From: Macrococcus equipercicus | GTDB lineage: Bacteria; Bacillota; Bacilli; Staphylococcales; Staphylococcaceae | Length of the DNA: 64,000 bases | NCBI RefSeq assembly: GCF_004359525.2 | Contig: NZ_SCWC02000007.1 | Span: 21,747-85,746 of the forward strand | Direction of reading: 5' to 3' | Shown: positions 32,877 to 42,226 of the stretch, piece after piece | Layout of the letters: the number at the start of each line of letters is the position of its first letter | Position numbering within the stretch: the first letter of the stretch is position 1 | Made by a program: the position numbers and the translations under genes | The notes under the pieces: model-generated | What the model was told of the DNA's origin: nothing | Databases searched by the model: none | What the model saw: the letters and a program-made list of their open reading frames with translations, nothing else

Positions 32877-33559
32877 TTCTTCTTATACAGCCCTAAATAT
32901 TCTTCAAGTGTCTCATTGTTCTTATACAGCTCTGAAGCGAGCGCTGTACCGACATATCTGACATGCCACGGCTCGTACTGATAACCCGTAATAAATGTCT
33001 TCCCTTCCGGATAACGGACGATAAATCCGTAGTCATGGGCATGCTGCTGCAGCCAGGCACCTTCCGGCGTATCACCGAATGACACTGTGAAATCATTGAC
33101 TGATGCCACACTGCCGATATCGAACGTCAGACCGGTCTGATGCTCAGAATGGCCAGGCCTTGCGCTGTACTGATCAGCCGCCTGCTGACCGTCGCGTGCC
33201 ACATATTCAGTATAAAGATGCTGCTGCTCACTATAACTGCGGTAGCCGCTGCGAATCACAAACTGCAGGCCGCCGCTGTTACCTGCAGCCATCAACCGTT
33301 CCACAGCCTGCTTCGCTGCTGGATTTTCGCCGGGCGCGTAAGTAGGCGGCAGCGCAATCTGCTTATTAACAATCAAAATACCATCGATGTATGTGACACC
33401 GTCTTTTACCGTTCTCACATGACCAAAAGAAGCGAGCTTCTTCAGCGGCAGTGAGTGCAGCGCGCTGTCTGTTGATGGTGTTAATTCTGTCTTAACCGGC
33501 TTCGTGCTGCAACTTGCAAGAAACAGGACAGCGGTCACTGTAGTCAATAATCTTTTCAT
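32867..33559 (-). CDS. VanY-type D-alanyl-D-alanine carboxypeptidase lipoprotein
   Basis: A 230-residue lipoprotein: signal peptide with lipobox LFLASCST, then a peptidase M15B domain. The metal site is seen in PGHSEHQTGLTFDIG (SxHxxGxAxD pattern) and EPWHVRYVG. It trims terminal D-Ala from peptidoglycan stems outside the membrane. I start at MKRLLTTV because GAGGG lies 6 nt before the ATG; the longer frame adds 11 residues without a ribosome site. Not a vancomycin-resistance cluster: no vanHAX-type genes are present. Confidence 0.9.
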   Translation of the reverse strand: MKRLLTTVTAVLFLASCSTKPVKTELTPSTDSALHSLPLKKLASFGHVRTVKDGVTYIDGILIVNKQIALPPTYAPGENPAAKQAVERLMAAGNSGGLQFVIRSGYRSYSEQQHLYTEYVARDGQQAADQYSARPGHSEHQTGLTFDIGSVASVNDFTVSFGDTPEGAWLQQHAHDYGFIVRYPEGKTFITGYQYEPWHVRYVGTALASELYKNNETLEEYLGLYKKKSQ

Positions 33560-33591
33560 CTTAACCCTCATTTCCCTATTATTATAAGACA

Positions 33592-33622
33592 AAAAAATAC
33601 TGAATCAAATTGATTCAGTATT
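33592..33622 (-). terminator. Terminator of the YerC-type gene
   Basis: AATACTGAATCAA / TTGATTCAGTATT palindrome followed on the minus strand by seven T. Confidence 0.8.
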
Positions 33623-33627
33623 CCCTG

Positions 33628-33954
33628 TTATTCTTCCTGGTGTGCTGTCTGTTCATCTTGTTTATCATCATTCATTCTCTGGATGACCATTGAATAAGCA
33701 TCATTTCCCCACTGCAGTGAGCGTTTGACACGGGAAATCGTCGCAGTGGAAGCGCCGGATTCCTTTTCGATGACCGCATAAGTATGACCCTGCTTGATCA
33801 TCATCGCTACTTGCAGCCGCTGTGAAAGTGAATGAACTTCGTTGACTGTACATAAATCATCAAAGAACTCATAGCATTCTTCACGCGTTTTAAGTGTAAG
33901 AACTGCATCAAATAAATCATCAAGACGCTTGCCCTTTAATTTTTCTATCTGCAT
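33628..33954 (-). CDS. YerC/YecD-family TrpR-like DNA-binding protein
   Basis: A 108-residue TrpR-superfamily protein. Helix-turn-helix MIKQGHTYAVIEKESGASTATISRVKRSLQWG (shown by its parts QGHTYAVIEKESGAS and TATISRVKR). Targets are unknown; in Bacillus it lies near pcrB too. AAGGGG sits 9 nt before the ATG. An acidic tail (NDDKQDEQTAHQEE) follows the domain. Monocistronic with its own terminator. Confidence 0.88.
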   Translation of the reverse strand: MQIEKLKGKRLDDLFDAVLTLKTREECYEFFDDLCTVNEVHSLSQRLQVAMMIKQGHTYAVIEKESGASTATISRVKRSLQWGNDAYSMVIQRMNDDKQDEQTAHQEE

Positions 33955-34126
33955 TACTTCAACCCCTTGAACTGTTATATAGATATATTAACGCATTAAA
34001 CTATTAAAGTACAGTTTAACATGTTATACCAAATTGCTTCGTATATCGATATATAATTTTCTCATGTTTCAGGCAATTTGTCGAATTAAATCATTAAAGT
34101 CTGGAAATTTTTCTGTTAACCGCCGG

Positions 34127-34156
34127 TAAAAAAGCACACTGCCGCCAGTGTGCTGC
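34127..34156 (-). terminator. Terminator of purB
   Basis: Stem AGCACACTG / CAGTGTGCT with a 4-base loop, followed on the minus strand by six T. The 208-bp gap 33955-34162 otherwise holds only A+T-rich sequence and the upstream region of the YerC-type gene. Confidence 0.85.
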
Positions 34157-34162
34157 CATTTC

Positions 34163-35458
34163 TTATTCTAATCCTGCACGTCTAAACAGCGTATCAACTT
34201 GATTCAAGTGATGCGTCTCGTCGAAGCAGTCATCAAGATCCTCCTCTGATAACAGGGATGTCACTCTGTCATCCTGTTCAAGCAGTTCTCTGAACGGTGT
34301 TTCTGTCTCCCATGATTCCATTGCTTTCGGCTGCACTAAGTCATACGCTTCTTCACGGACCATGCCTTTGTCAATCAATGTCAACAGCACGCGCTGTGAA
34401 TAGATGAGGCCGAATGTTTTATCCATATTGCGTTTCATATTATGGTCATAAATAGTTAAGTTCTCAATGATATTCGCAAAACGGTTGAGCGCATAATCAA
34501 GCGCAATCGTCACGTCCGGCAGCATGATGCGTTCTGCTGAAGAATGTGAGATGTCGCGTTCATGCCATAACGGTACATTTTCGTAGGCAGTCGTCACGTA
34601 ACCACGGATGACACGTGCCAGCCCTGTGATGTTCTCTGACCCGATCGGATTACGTTTATGCGGCATCGCGGATGACCCTTTCTGACCTTTTGCGAATGCC
34701 TCCTCTACTTCACGCGTCTCTGTTTTCTGCAGGTTACGTACTTCAACTGCGAATTTCTCAAGTGACGTCGCAATCAGTGCAAGCGTCGCCACGTAGTAAG
34801 CATGTCGGTCACGCTGCAGCGTCTGCGTAGAAATTTCAGCGAAGCCGATACCGAGTTCCTGACAGACGTATGCTTCAATTTCCGGCGGAATGTTCGCAAA
34901 TGTGCCGACAGCACCGCTCATCTTACCGACTTCAATTTCTTTACGGACTTCTTTGAAACGCTTAAGATTACGCTGCATTTCCATGTACCAGAGCGCCATC
35001 TTCAGACCGAACGTCGTCGGTTCTGCGTGGACGCCGTGTGTGCGTCCCATCATCAATGTATTCTTATATTTCAGCGCTTTCTGCTTCAGCACTTCAATGA
35101 AACGTTCTAAATCTTTCTCGATGATGTCATTCGCCTGTTTAATGACATAGCTCAGCGCCGTATCAACGACGTCTGTGCTTGTCAGTCCGTAGTGCACCCA
35201 CTTCCGTTCTTCACCTAACGTCTCGCTCACTTGACGGGTAAATGCCACGACGTCATGACGCGTCTCCTGTTCGATTTCTTTTGCGCGTTCCACATCCACA
35301 CGTGCATTTTGTCGGATCAACTTCACATCTTCTTCAGGAATATAACCTAATTTACTCCATGCTTCACATGCCAGTATTTCTACTTCCAGCCATGCTTCAA
35401 ACCTGTTCTGCTCGCTCCAAATACTTGCCATCTCTTTACGGGAATAACGCTCGATCAT
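34163..35458 (-). CDS. purB: Adenylosuccinate lyase
   Basis: Fumarase/aspartase-superfamily enzyme of 431 residues, acting twice in purine synthesis (SAICAR to AICAR; adenylosuccinate to AMP). Signature [16 protein letters not shown] with the catalytic Ser, [15 protein letters not shown] and [13 protein letters not shown] are intact. AGGAG lies 8 nt before the ATG, and ATTATA at 35495-35500 reads TATAAT on the minus strand. Separate from the main pur operon, as in S. aureus. Confidence 0.97.
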   Translation of the reverse strand: MIERYSRKEMASIWSEQNRFEAWLEVEILACEAWSKLGYIPEEDVKLIRQNARVDVERAKEIEQETRHDVVAFTRQVSETLGEERKWVHYGLTSTDVVDTALSYVIKQANDIIEKDLERFIEVLKQKALKYKNTLMMGRTHGVHAEPTTFGLKMALWYMEMQRNLKRFKEVRKEIEVGKMSGAVGTFANIPPEIEAYVCQELGIGFAEISTQTLQRDRHAYYVATLALIATSLEKFAVEVRNLQKTETREVEEAFAKGQKGSSAMPHKRNPIGSENITGLARVIRGYVTTAYENVPLWHERDISHSSAERIMLPDVTIALDYALNRFANIIENLTIYDHNMKRNMDKTFGLIYSQRVLLTLIDKGMVREEAYDLVQPKAMESWETETPFRELLEQDDRVTSLLSEEDLDDCFDETHHLNQVDTLFRRAGLE

Positions 35459-35552
35459 AAATTAAGCTCCTATCATGGTTAATTTGTCTTCTTCATTATA
35501 ACAAAAAACCGTACATTAAATACAATAATTTTAAAAATGTACGTTATTATAA

Positions 35553-35597
35553 CTAAAAAACAGATTCAGCAATAGTATATCACTGAACCTGTTGTTA
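35553..35597 (-). terminator. Terminator of the DUF2179-NETI unit
   Basis: Stem AACAG-TTCAG / CTGAA-CTGTT with one mismatch and a 13-base loop, then six T on the minus strand. Confidence 0.75.
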
Positions 35598-35780
35598 TTC
35601 TTCTATCTTCCGGCCGACAAATACAATCTGCTGTTTCAGCACTGCCACTTCACCATCTTTTGTTTCGTGAAAGATAGGTTTCTCCATACGTCTGACAGGC
35701 GTATAGCCCGCCTCCCGCATACGGGCAAGGCAGTCTGCAAGCGTCTCATGTTCTCTCACTTCAAACTTCATCTGTGTCAT
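35595..35780 (-). CDS. NETI-motif-containing small protein
   Basis: A 61-residue protein like the staphylococcal NETI family: [31 protein letters not shown] and [11 protein letters not shown]. The name-giving NETI is HETL here. Its start overlaps the end of the upstream DUF2179 gene by 20 nt (or 11 nt if MKFEV at 35771 is used), indicating coupled translation. Function unknown. Confidence 0.82.
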   Translation of the reverse strand: MTQMKFEVREHETLADCLARMREAGYTPVRRMEKPIFHETKDGEVAVLKQQIVFVGRKIEE

Positions 35781-36321
35781 AGGCTTTCAACCGTTTGCTG
35801 CGTAAACCTTTTACCCAGAACCCGCCATGAATATTTTTAGGTTCATAAGCGATAATAAATGCCTTCGGGTCAAGCGTCTTCACAGTGTCCATCAGTTTGA
35901 GTTCATATTTACGCGGCGTTAAAATCTGCATCACCATACGCTGACCATCACGGCCGTTCGCCGCATAGTGCGTCACACCGTAACCAAGATCGCGCAGTTT
36001 TCTCGGGATGTCTTTCTCATAATCCGCTGTTGTTACATTCACCACAATATATCCTAAAGCAATCCACTCTTCCAGTTTCATACCGATAATAATGCCGACA
36101 CCGAAACCAATCGCATAAGCAAGTACGTTCTCTATTTTGTCCAGACTGTTCAGAACAAGCCCTAAACCGACTACGTAAATTACTGTTTCAATGACCGAAA
36201 CGCCTGCAGCATAATAGCGGTAACCTTTAAGCGTCAAGATCATTCTCATCGTCAGACATGTCACATAGATGACATTGATTAAAAAGATGACAGCTATCAT
36301 GATTAATGGATTATCTAACAA
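35761..36321 (-). CDS. DUF2179 (UPF0316/YebE-like) membrane protein
   Basis: A 186-residue protein with three N-terminal membrane helices ([20 protein letters not shown] first) and a cytoplasmic domain (about 95-186) of DUF2179 type ([39 protein letters not shown]). Found widely in Firmicutes; may sense or bind a small ligand, but the role is unknown. Overlaps the NETI gene downstream, as in staphylococci. Confidence 0.87.
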   Translation of the reverse strand: MLDNPLIMIAVIFLINVIYVTCLTMRMILTLKGYRYYAAGVSVIETVIYVVGLGLVLNSLDKIENVLAYAIGFGVGIIIGMKLEEWIALGYIVVNVTTADYEKDIPRKLRDLGYGVTHYAANGRDGQRMVMQILTPRKYELKLMDTVKTLDPKAFIIAYEPKNIHGGFWVKGLRSKRLKAYDTDEV

Positions 36322-36378
36322 GGGCGCACCTCCTCAAGTACTAACGAATTCTATCAAACAATCGAAGAGGATGCAATA

Positions 36379-37203
36379 TTACTTGATTAATTCATCAAAC
36401 GAATATCTGGAAATCGGCATCATGCGTTTATGCTGTGTTTTCAGATAATGCTTTTCAATGGTTTCACGCGCTTCACTTGTCACTTCTTTACCTTCCAGGT
36501 AATCGTCAATCGCTTCATAAGTGACACCGAGCGCCACTTCATCCGGCAGCTGCGGCTTGTCTTCTTCAAGATCCGCGGTCGGCTGTTTATTGTAAAGATG
36601 CTCCGGACAGCCTAACTGTTTCAGTATAGCCCGGCCCTGCCGCTTATTCAGACCGAACAATGGAAGTACATCAGCGCCGCCGTCACCATACTTAGTATAG
36701 AAGCCGGTGATGCTTTCTGCCGCGTGATCTGTGCCAAGTACAATGCCGCTGTTCGCTGCAGCGATAGAATACTGGACTTTCATACGTTCGCGTGCTTTCT
36801 CATTACCTTTTTGAAAATCTGTGAGCTCAATGCCTGCCTCTTTCAGTGCTTTGACACTTTCATCGACGCTCGCCTTAATATTGACCGTCAGTTCCTGTGA
36901 TGCACCGATGAAGTCAAGTGCATCCTGACAGTCCTGCTCGTCTTTCTGCACACCGTGCGGAAGACGGACAGCGATGAATGAATAATCGCCGCCTTCCTCG
37001 TTCAGTTCATTGACAGCCAGCTGCGCAAGTTTACCGGCAAGCGTTGAATCCTGGCCGCCGGAGATGCCGAGCACCATTGATTTTAAGAAGCCGTACTGCT
37101 TCATATAAGTCTTCAGGAAGTCGATAATCGCACGTGACTCCTGTTCCGGATTGATTTCAGGTTTTACATGCAGTTCCTGAATGATAGTTTCTTGTAATGT
37201 CAT
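36379..37203 (-). CDS. nadE: Ammonia-dependent NAD synthetase
   Basis: Final enzyme of NAD synthesis, 274 residues. PP-loop [39 protein letters not shown] and [13 protein letters not shown] are family signatures. No glutaminase domain is present, so it uses free ammonia. Its ATG directly follows the pncB stop (TAA-ATG), so the two are one operon. Confidence 0.96.
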   Translation of the reverse strand: MTLQETIIQELHVKPEINPEQESRAIIDFLKTYMKQYGFLKSMVLGISGGQDSTLAGKLAQLAVNELNEEGGDYSFIAVRLPHGVQKDEQDCQDALDFIGASQELTVNIKASVDESVKALKEAGIELTDFQKGNEKARERMKVQYSIAAANSGIVLGTDHAAESITGFYTKYGDGGADVLPLFGLNKRQGRAILKQLGCPEHLYNKQPTADLEEDKPQLPDEVALGVTYEAIDDYLEGKEVTSEARETIEKHYLKTQHKRMMPISRYSFDELIK

Positions 37204-38661
37204 TTATTCCACGTCCTCTACTTTATTAGATACTTCGTGTATTTTGTCATTTTTGTTGTTCCAGCATGCTGTACTTAAATCAACAGGATATTCCTGCGGA
37301 TTCAAATGGCGCTTTGTCTCCTCCCAGATTAACTCCAGGTTCTCCAGATGGTATGCTGCGATTTCGTCAAGACGCGGCGTCGTGTAAACAAGTTCGCCCT
37401 CTTTGAAGATATCGACATGCAGATCTTTTGCCGTAAAATCCTTTACCCGTTTTTTCTTGTAAGTAAAGATAGGATGGAACATTTTCAGTTCTGCTTCTGC
37501 TGAAGGATTTTCATGGTCAAGTGTAATGTAGTCTCCTTCAGATTTGCCGGTTTTATTGTTGATGATGCGGTAAAGGTTCTTTTTACCGGGCGTCGTCACT
37601 TTTTCAGCGTTATTAGAGATTTTGATGCGGTCCTGCAGCACGCCGTTATCGTCAGCGATAGCAACAAGCTTGTAAACGGCACCGAGCGCCGGCTGGTCAT
37701 AAGCGGTGATCAGCTTCGTACCGATTCCCCACGCCGTGATTTTGCTGCCCTGCTGCTTCAGACTGATGATTGTCTCTTCATCAAGGTCATTGGAAGCGAA
37801 GATTTTAGTATCTTTAAATCCTGCGTCATCGAGCATTTTGCGCGCTTCTTTTGACAAATAGCTCAAGTCTCCTGAATCGAGACGGATACCGACGAAGTTG
37901 ATTTTATCGCCGAGCTCTTTTGCAACGCGAATCGCGTTCGGGACACCGCTCTTTAATGTATGGAATGTATCGACGAGGAAGACGCAGTTTTTATGGCGCT
38001 CTGCATACTTTTTAAAAGCAATATATTCGTCATCATAGGCCTGGACCATCGCATGAGCATGCGTTCCTGAGATCGGGATGCCGAACAGTTTGCCTGCTCT
38101 GACATTGCTCGTTGAGTCAAAGCCTGCAATATAAGCCGATCTCGCTCCCCAGATCGCCGCGTCCATCTCCTGGGCACGTCGTGTACCGAATTCCATGACA
38201 AGCTCATCTTTGACGACTTGTTTAATGCGGCTCGCCTTAGTCGCTATCAATGTCTGGAAGTTGATGATGTTCAGCACCGCTGTCTCAATCAGCTGCGCCT
38301 GAATTAACGGCGCCTCGACACGCAGCAGCGGTTCGTTGTTGAAACAGATCTCTCCTTCACGCATCGACCGGATATTGCCGGTAAAGCGAAGTTCCTTTAA
38401 ATAGCTCAGGTAATCTTCCTGAAAGCCCTGCTCTCTTAAATAATCGATATCAGACGGCGAGAACTTCAGACGTTTAATATATTCAATAATACGTTCAAGC
38501 CCGGCGAACACTGCATAACCTGAATCAAACGGCATGCTGCGGAAATACACGTCAAATACCGCTGTATTTTCGTGGATACCATCAAACCAGTATGTCTCTC
38601 CCATATTAATCTGATACAAATCAGTATGTAGCATTAAACTGTCGTCTTCTTTTAGAAACAT
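37204..38661 (-). CDS. pncB: Nicotinate phosphoribosyltransferase
   Basis: Converts nicotinate and PRPP to nicotinate mononucleotide in the Preiss-Handler salvage route, 485 residues. N-terminal LMLHTDLYQINMGETYW, ISGTHAHAMVQAY and VGIRLDSGDLSYLSKEARK are typical of Firmicutes type. Nicotinamidase at 43446 should supply its substrate and NadE finishes the pathway. AATGAGGGATTGAG precedes the ATG. Confidence 0.95.
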   Translation of the reverse strand: MFLKEDDSLMLHTDLYQINMGETYWFDGIHENTAVFDVYFRSMPFDSGYAVFAGLERIIEYIKRLKFSPSDIDYLREQGFQEDYLSYLKELRFTGNIRSMREGEICFNNEPLLRVEAPLIQAQLIETAVLNIINFQTLIATKASRIKQVVKDELVMEFGTRRAQEMDAAIWGARSAYIAGFDSTSNVRAGKLFGIPISGTHAHAMVQAYDDEYIAFKKYAERHKNCVFLVDTFHTLKSGVPNAIRVAKELGDKINFVGIRLDSGDLSYLSKEARKMLDDAGFKDTKIFASNDLDEETIISLKQQGSKITAWGIGTKLITAYDQPALGAVYKLVAIADDNGVLQDRIKISNNAEKVTTPGKKNLYRIINNKTGKSEGDYITLDHENPSAEAELKMFHPIFTYKKKRVKDFTAKDLHVDIFKEGELVYTTPRLDEIAAYHLENLELIWEETKRHLNPQEYPVDLSTACWNNKNDKIHEVSNKVEDVE

Positions 38662-38772
38662 CTCAATCCCTCATTTACTTTTGATATATTTAGTTTAACA
38701 TACCCTATTTAAATTCAAAATCCGAGGAATATAATGCTACACTAAAGCTATTAACAGAAAATGGAGAACGCT

Positions 38773-39939
38773 ATGGAACAGAAAAAACTTATTGTTGTCT
38801 TAACTATCGTCGTGTCGATATCAGGCTTGTCGCAAGGGATGCTGCTGCCGCTCATCGCCTATATTTTTGAGCGGGAACATGTGCCGAGCCACATTAACGG
38901 CCTGCATGCCACTTCGCTCTATATCGGCGTGTTTGCAGCCTCGCTGTTTCTGGAAGGGCTGCTCAGGACATTCGGCTACCGGACGCTCATCGTCTGCGGC
39001 GGGCTGCTCGTCTTTTTGTCGCTTGTCCTGTTCCCCGTCTTTAATTCAATGACGGTCTGGTTTATTCTGCGTCTGATTGTCGGAATCGGTGATAACACGC
39101 TTCACTTTTCAACGCAGTCATGGCTGACAGAAATCATACCGAAGCATAAGCTCGGGAAGACGATGGCCGTCTATGGCCTCAGTTTCTCTCTCGGCTTCAT
39201 GCTCGGACCGCTGCTGGCGAAGCTTGTCGAGTATCATGCAGCGCTGCCTTTTTTAGTGAGTGCCGTCATGACGCTCTGTGCGTTCTTGTTGACGTTCAAT
39301 TTGAAAAACAGTTTCCCGCCGTCTGACGAACGGGCGATTTCGTTCAGCTCGACACTCAACAACTTCGGGACAGTCATTAAAGTGTCGTGGATTGCCTTTA
39401 TCTTTCCGTTAATATTCGGGCTGCTTGAAAGCACATTGAACAGCAACTTTCCCGTGTTCGCCTTGAAAAATCAGCTGACACTCAGCGATATCACACTGAT
39501 TCTGCCGGCCTTCAGCCTCGGTTCAATTTTGTTTCAAGTGCCGATCGGCGGGCTGACCGATAAATATCAGCGCAGTCATGTCATGGTGGTGCTGACACTG
39601 CTCGGCGGACTGACCTTTATCAGTGCCGACTTGTTCATCGGCAGCAGCTGGATGATGATAATGATTTTCTTTCTCGCAGGTGTATTTGTCGGCTCGCTGT
39701 ACTCCCTCGGCGTCAGCTATATGGCCGACATCACACCGAGTCATTTGATGCCTGCCGGCAACTTGATGTGCGGCATGGCGTTCAGTGCAGGCAGTATTAC
39801 CGGTCCTATCATCGGCGGTATGATGATCCATTATTCCGGCAATCAGTATTACTTTGTACTTGTCGGCCTGTTGATTCTCATGACAAGCGCCGCTACATTT
39901 CTCTTCATTAAAAAAACATCACAGGGCATTGCGTCATAA
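38773..39939 (+). CDS. MFS transporter
   Basis: A 388-residue MFS permease with 12 predicted helices. Typical loop sequences are GGLTDKYQRSHVMVV between helices and FSLGFMLGPLLAKL. It looks like a drug/metabolite exporter of the DHA1 type; no substrate can be assigned. Start chosen at MEQKKLIV (GGAG 7 nt before). TATAAT lies about 40 bp upstream, divergent from pncB. No terminator follows before the aminotransferase, so readthrough is possible. Confidence 0.85.
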   Translation: MEQKKLIVVLTIVVSISGLSQGMLLPLIAYIFEREHVPSHINGLHATSLYIGVFAASLFLEGLLRTFGYRTLIVCGGLLVFLSLVLFPVFNSMTVWFILRLIVGIGDNTLHFSTQSWLTEIIPKHKLGKTMAVYGLSFSLGFMLGPLLAKLVEYHAALPFLVSAVMTLCAFLLTFNLKNSFPPSDERAISFSSTLNNFGTVIKVSWIAFIFPLIFGLLESTLNSNFPVFALKNQLTLSDITLILPAFSLGSILFQVPIGGLTDKYQRSHVMVVLTLLGGLTFISADLFIGSSWMMIMIFFLAGVFVGSLYSLGVSYMADITPSHLMPAGNLMCGMAFSAGSITGPIIGGMMIHYSGNQYYFVLVGLLILMTSAATFLFIKKTSQGIAS

Positions 39940-39996
39940 TACATAGCATGGTATATTAATTTTCAGATAATTCAGTACTTTAAAGGGGTGGCTTAA

Positions 39997-41028
39997 TTGA
40001 TCAGAATCAACAAAAATGAAAGTCCTATCCGTGCTTTCACAGATGAGACTTTAAAGGAAATCGTCGTCAATTCCAGGTTTTTTGAATATCCGGATGATGA
40101 ATACGATGAATTTCTGGAGGCTTATGCCACTTATAACGGCTTTGACAAAAACCAGCTGTCAGCAGCCAATGGTTCTGATGAATGGATACAGAAATGCATG
40201 ATTGCGCTCGGCGATGGTCCCGTGCTGACGATCAATCCGGATTTCTTTATGTATACCGATTACGCGGCGCAGCTTAAACGTCCGATTCATTATGTTAACT
40301 GTGAAGAAGATTTCAGCTTTGATCTCACTAAAATATTGACAGCAATGGATGACCTGAAGCCGTCATTCTTCATCCTGAGTCAGCCGAACAATCCGACCGG
40401 TGCACTGTTCAGCGATGACTTCATCCAGCAGTGCAGCGACAAAATGGAAGCGCTCGGCGGCTATTTCGTGCTCGACGAAGCCTACATCGAGTTCAGTGAG
40501 CCTTACACAGTGCCTGCCGGTAAACACGTCATTCAGATGCGGACGATGAGCAAGATTTATGGTTTCGCCGGTCTCAGAATCGGTATTGTCATCACTCACC
40601 CTGATACTATTGCCCTATTGAACAGCATCCATCATCCTTATCCGATCAATACACTCAGTCTGCAGCTGGCCACTCATCTACTACGTGATCAGCCGAGCCT
40701 TGATGAGTTCTTCGCTTATCAGCGCGCCCGGGCGGCACAGCTCCAGGCTATCTTCCTGAATCAGTCGGATGTCATCAATGTCATTCCATCGCACACTAAC
40801 TTCATTATGACGTATGGTGAGAATGCCTTATCACTCGGCCGCTACATCGAGTCGCACGGCTTCCTGCCGAGAACTTATCCTGATGATGCGCTGTTAAAGG
40901 AAGTGGTCCGCTATTCTATCTCGACCGAGGAAAACCTGAATCAGCTTGCACGTATTGTAACTGACTGGCGCAGTCATTATGACAGCGTAAACGACCAGTC
41001 ATTAGAAATTCGCGATAAAGTTAAATAA
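39997..41028 (+). CDS. Class I/II PLP aminotransferase, histidinol-phosphate aminotransferase-like
   Basis: A 343-residue fold-type I aminotransferase. Motifs: NGSDEWIQ, SQPNNPTGALFS, DEAYIEFSE and the PLP-Lys segment RTMSKIYGFAGLRIG. Closest to HisC-type enzymes, which also transaminate aromatic 2-oxo acids. No histidine operon lies nearby. Start is TTG with AAAGGGGTG 6 nt upstream. It precedes nos, and in S. aureus the nos neighbour is prephenate dehydratase; an aromatic amino acid role is possible but inferred. Confidence 0.85.
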   Translation: MIRINKNESPIRAFTDETLKEIVVNSRFFEYPDDEYDEFLEAYATYNGFDKNQLSAANGSDEWIQKCMIALGDGPVLTINPDFFMYTDYAAQLKRPIHYVNCEEDFSFDLTKILTAMDDLKPSFFILSQPNNPTGALFSDDFIQQCSDKMEALGGYFVLDEAYIEFSEPYTVPAGKHVIQMRTMSKIYGFAGLRIGIVITHPDTIALLNSIHHPYPINTLSLQLATHLLRDQPSLDEFFAYQRARAAQLQAIFLNQSDVINVIPSHTNFIMTYGENALSLGRYIESHGFLPRTYPDDALLKEVVRYSISTEENLNQLARIVTDWRSHYDSVNDQSLEIRDKVK

Positions 41029-41048
41029 AAGGTAACAAACTTCATATC

Positions 41049-41096
41049 CCTCTTAATTTCCTTCATGCTATGATGATATTAAGAGGTGATTTTTTT
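41049..41096 (+). promoter_or_regulatory. nos: nos upstream element: hairpin overlapping the ribosome site, T-run and extended -10
   Basis: CCTCTTAAT (41049-41057) pairs perfectly with ATTAAGAGG (41078-41086). The right arm contains the nos Shine-Dalgarno, and seven T (41090-41096) follow. TGCTATGAT (41066-41074), an extended -10, lies in the loop. Transcripts from upstream could terminate or hide the ribosome site; transcripts from this promoter would start near the right arm and be free. Confidence 0.5.
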
Positions 41097-42150
41097 GTAT
41101 GCAGAAGCTGTTGAATTTATAGAACTTATGCACCGTGAACTGAATATTCCATATACCATTACAGCAGAACGGCTGCACAGCATTGAGTCAGAAATCAAAG
41201 CGACGGGCACCTATCACCATACGTTCGAGGAACTTGATTACGGAGCGAAAGTCGCCTGGCGTAACAGCAACCGCTGTATCGGCCGCTTGTTCTGGGATAA
41301 GCTCCATGTCCTCGACAAAAGACATCTGACGGCTGAAGAAGAGCTGCTGGATGCTGTCGTCCATCATATTGATTATGCGACGAACAGTGGTAAAATCCGG
41401 CCGACTATTACTATTTTCCCTCAAGGGAAGGCGGCTGATGCGCCGTTTGTCATCGTCAATGACCAGCTTGTCAGATATGCAGATGACCCTATAGCAGGGC
41501 CGCTCAAACAGCAGGTTGAACGGCTGACAGCCGACCGCTCTCATATCCTTCCGCTGCTCTACCGCTATGACGGAGAACTGAAGACGTTTGAAATTCCGGC
41601 GGATGTCATTATGGAAGTGCCGCTTGTTCATCCGGCTTATCCGGCGTTCTCGAAGCTCAACTTAACATGGTACGCTGTACCGATGATTTCAGCGATGGAT
41701 CTTCGTATCGGCGGCATCACTTATTCATGCGCGCCGTTTAACGGCTGGTATATGGAATCTGAGATTGCAAGCCGCAACCTGCTTGACACTTATCGCTATG
41801 ACCTGCTTGAGCAAATCGCTGATACCTTTCAGCTCGACCGTTCAACGACTGTCACTTACTGGCGTGACAAAGCACTCGTTGAGCTCAACTATGCAGTTTA
41901 TCACTCCTTTAAGACAGCCGGTGTTTCAATCGTCGACCACTATACAGCGAGCAGGCAGTTCGAGAAGTTTGAACAGAATGAACTGGCAGAAGGGCGCAAA
42001 GTCACGGGAGACTGGACATGGCTCATTCCGCCCATCTCGCCGTCGCTCGTCCATAATTTCCATAAAGGTTATGATAATACGTACAATAACCCTAACTTCT
42101 ATTACCGCAGCAAAAAAAGCTGCCCATTTCTGCAGCAGCTTGAGCAGTAA
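41095..42150 (+). CDS. nos: Bacterial nitric oxide synthase oxygenase
   Basis: Heme-thiolate enzyme making NO from L-arginine; 351 residues, oxygenase domain only as in all Firmicutes. The proximal heme Cys is in AWRNSNRCIGRLFWD; substrate-site Glu is in GWYMESEIASRNLLD; NYAVYHSFKTAGVSIVDH and WLIPPISPSL follow. I choose the TTG at 41095 because AAGAGGTG is 6 nt before it and the N-terminus then matches S. aureus NOS; a GTG at 41086 overlaps the Shine-Dalgarno. Ends in its own terminator. Confidence 0.95.
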   Translation: MYAEAVEFIELMHRELNIPYTITAERLHSIESEIKATGTYHHTFEELDYGAKVAWRNSNRCIGRLFWDKLHVLDKRHLTAEEELLDAVVHHIDYATNSGKIRPTITIFPQGKAADAPFVIVNDQLVRYADDPIAGPLKQQVERLTADRSHILPLLYRYDGELKTFEIPADVIMEVPLVHPAYPAFSKLNLTWYAVPMISAMDLRIGGITYSCAPFNGWYMESEIASRNLLDTYRYDLLEQIADTFQLDRSTTVTYWRDKALVELNYAVYHSFKTAGVSIVDHYTASRQFEKFEQNELAEGRKVTGDWTWLIPPISPSLVHNFHKGYDNTYNNPNFYYRSKKSCPFLQQLEQ

Positions 42151-42172
42151 CTATCATAATCGGTGTCATTAT

Positions 42173-42212
42173 TAAATCTTTGCCTGCAGCGCGCAGCCAA
42201 AGATTTTTTTAG
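42173..42212 (+). terminator. Terminator of nos
   Basis: Stem AAATCTTTG-CTGC / GCAG-CAAAGATTT with mismatched C pairs, then TTTTTTAG. Confidence 0.82.
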
Positions 42213-42226
42213 TTTGTCACTAAGCG

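Noticed and set aside
32867..33559. Vancomycin-resistance gene vanY
   Set aside because: The protein is a normal VanY-type carboxypeptidase lipoprotein; none of the other van genes is present.
34020..34085. AAATTGC/GCAATTT pair in the purB-YerC gap
   Set aside because: Only 7 bp with a 36-base loop in A+T-rich DNA; likely chance.
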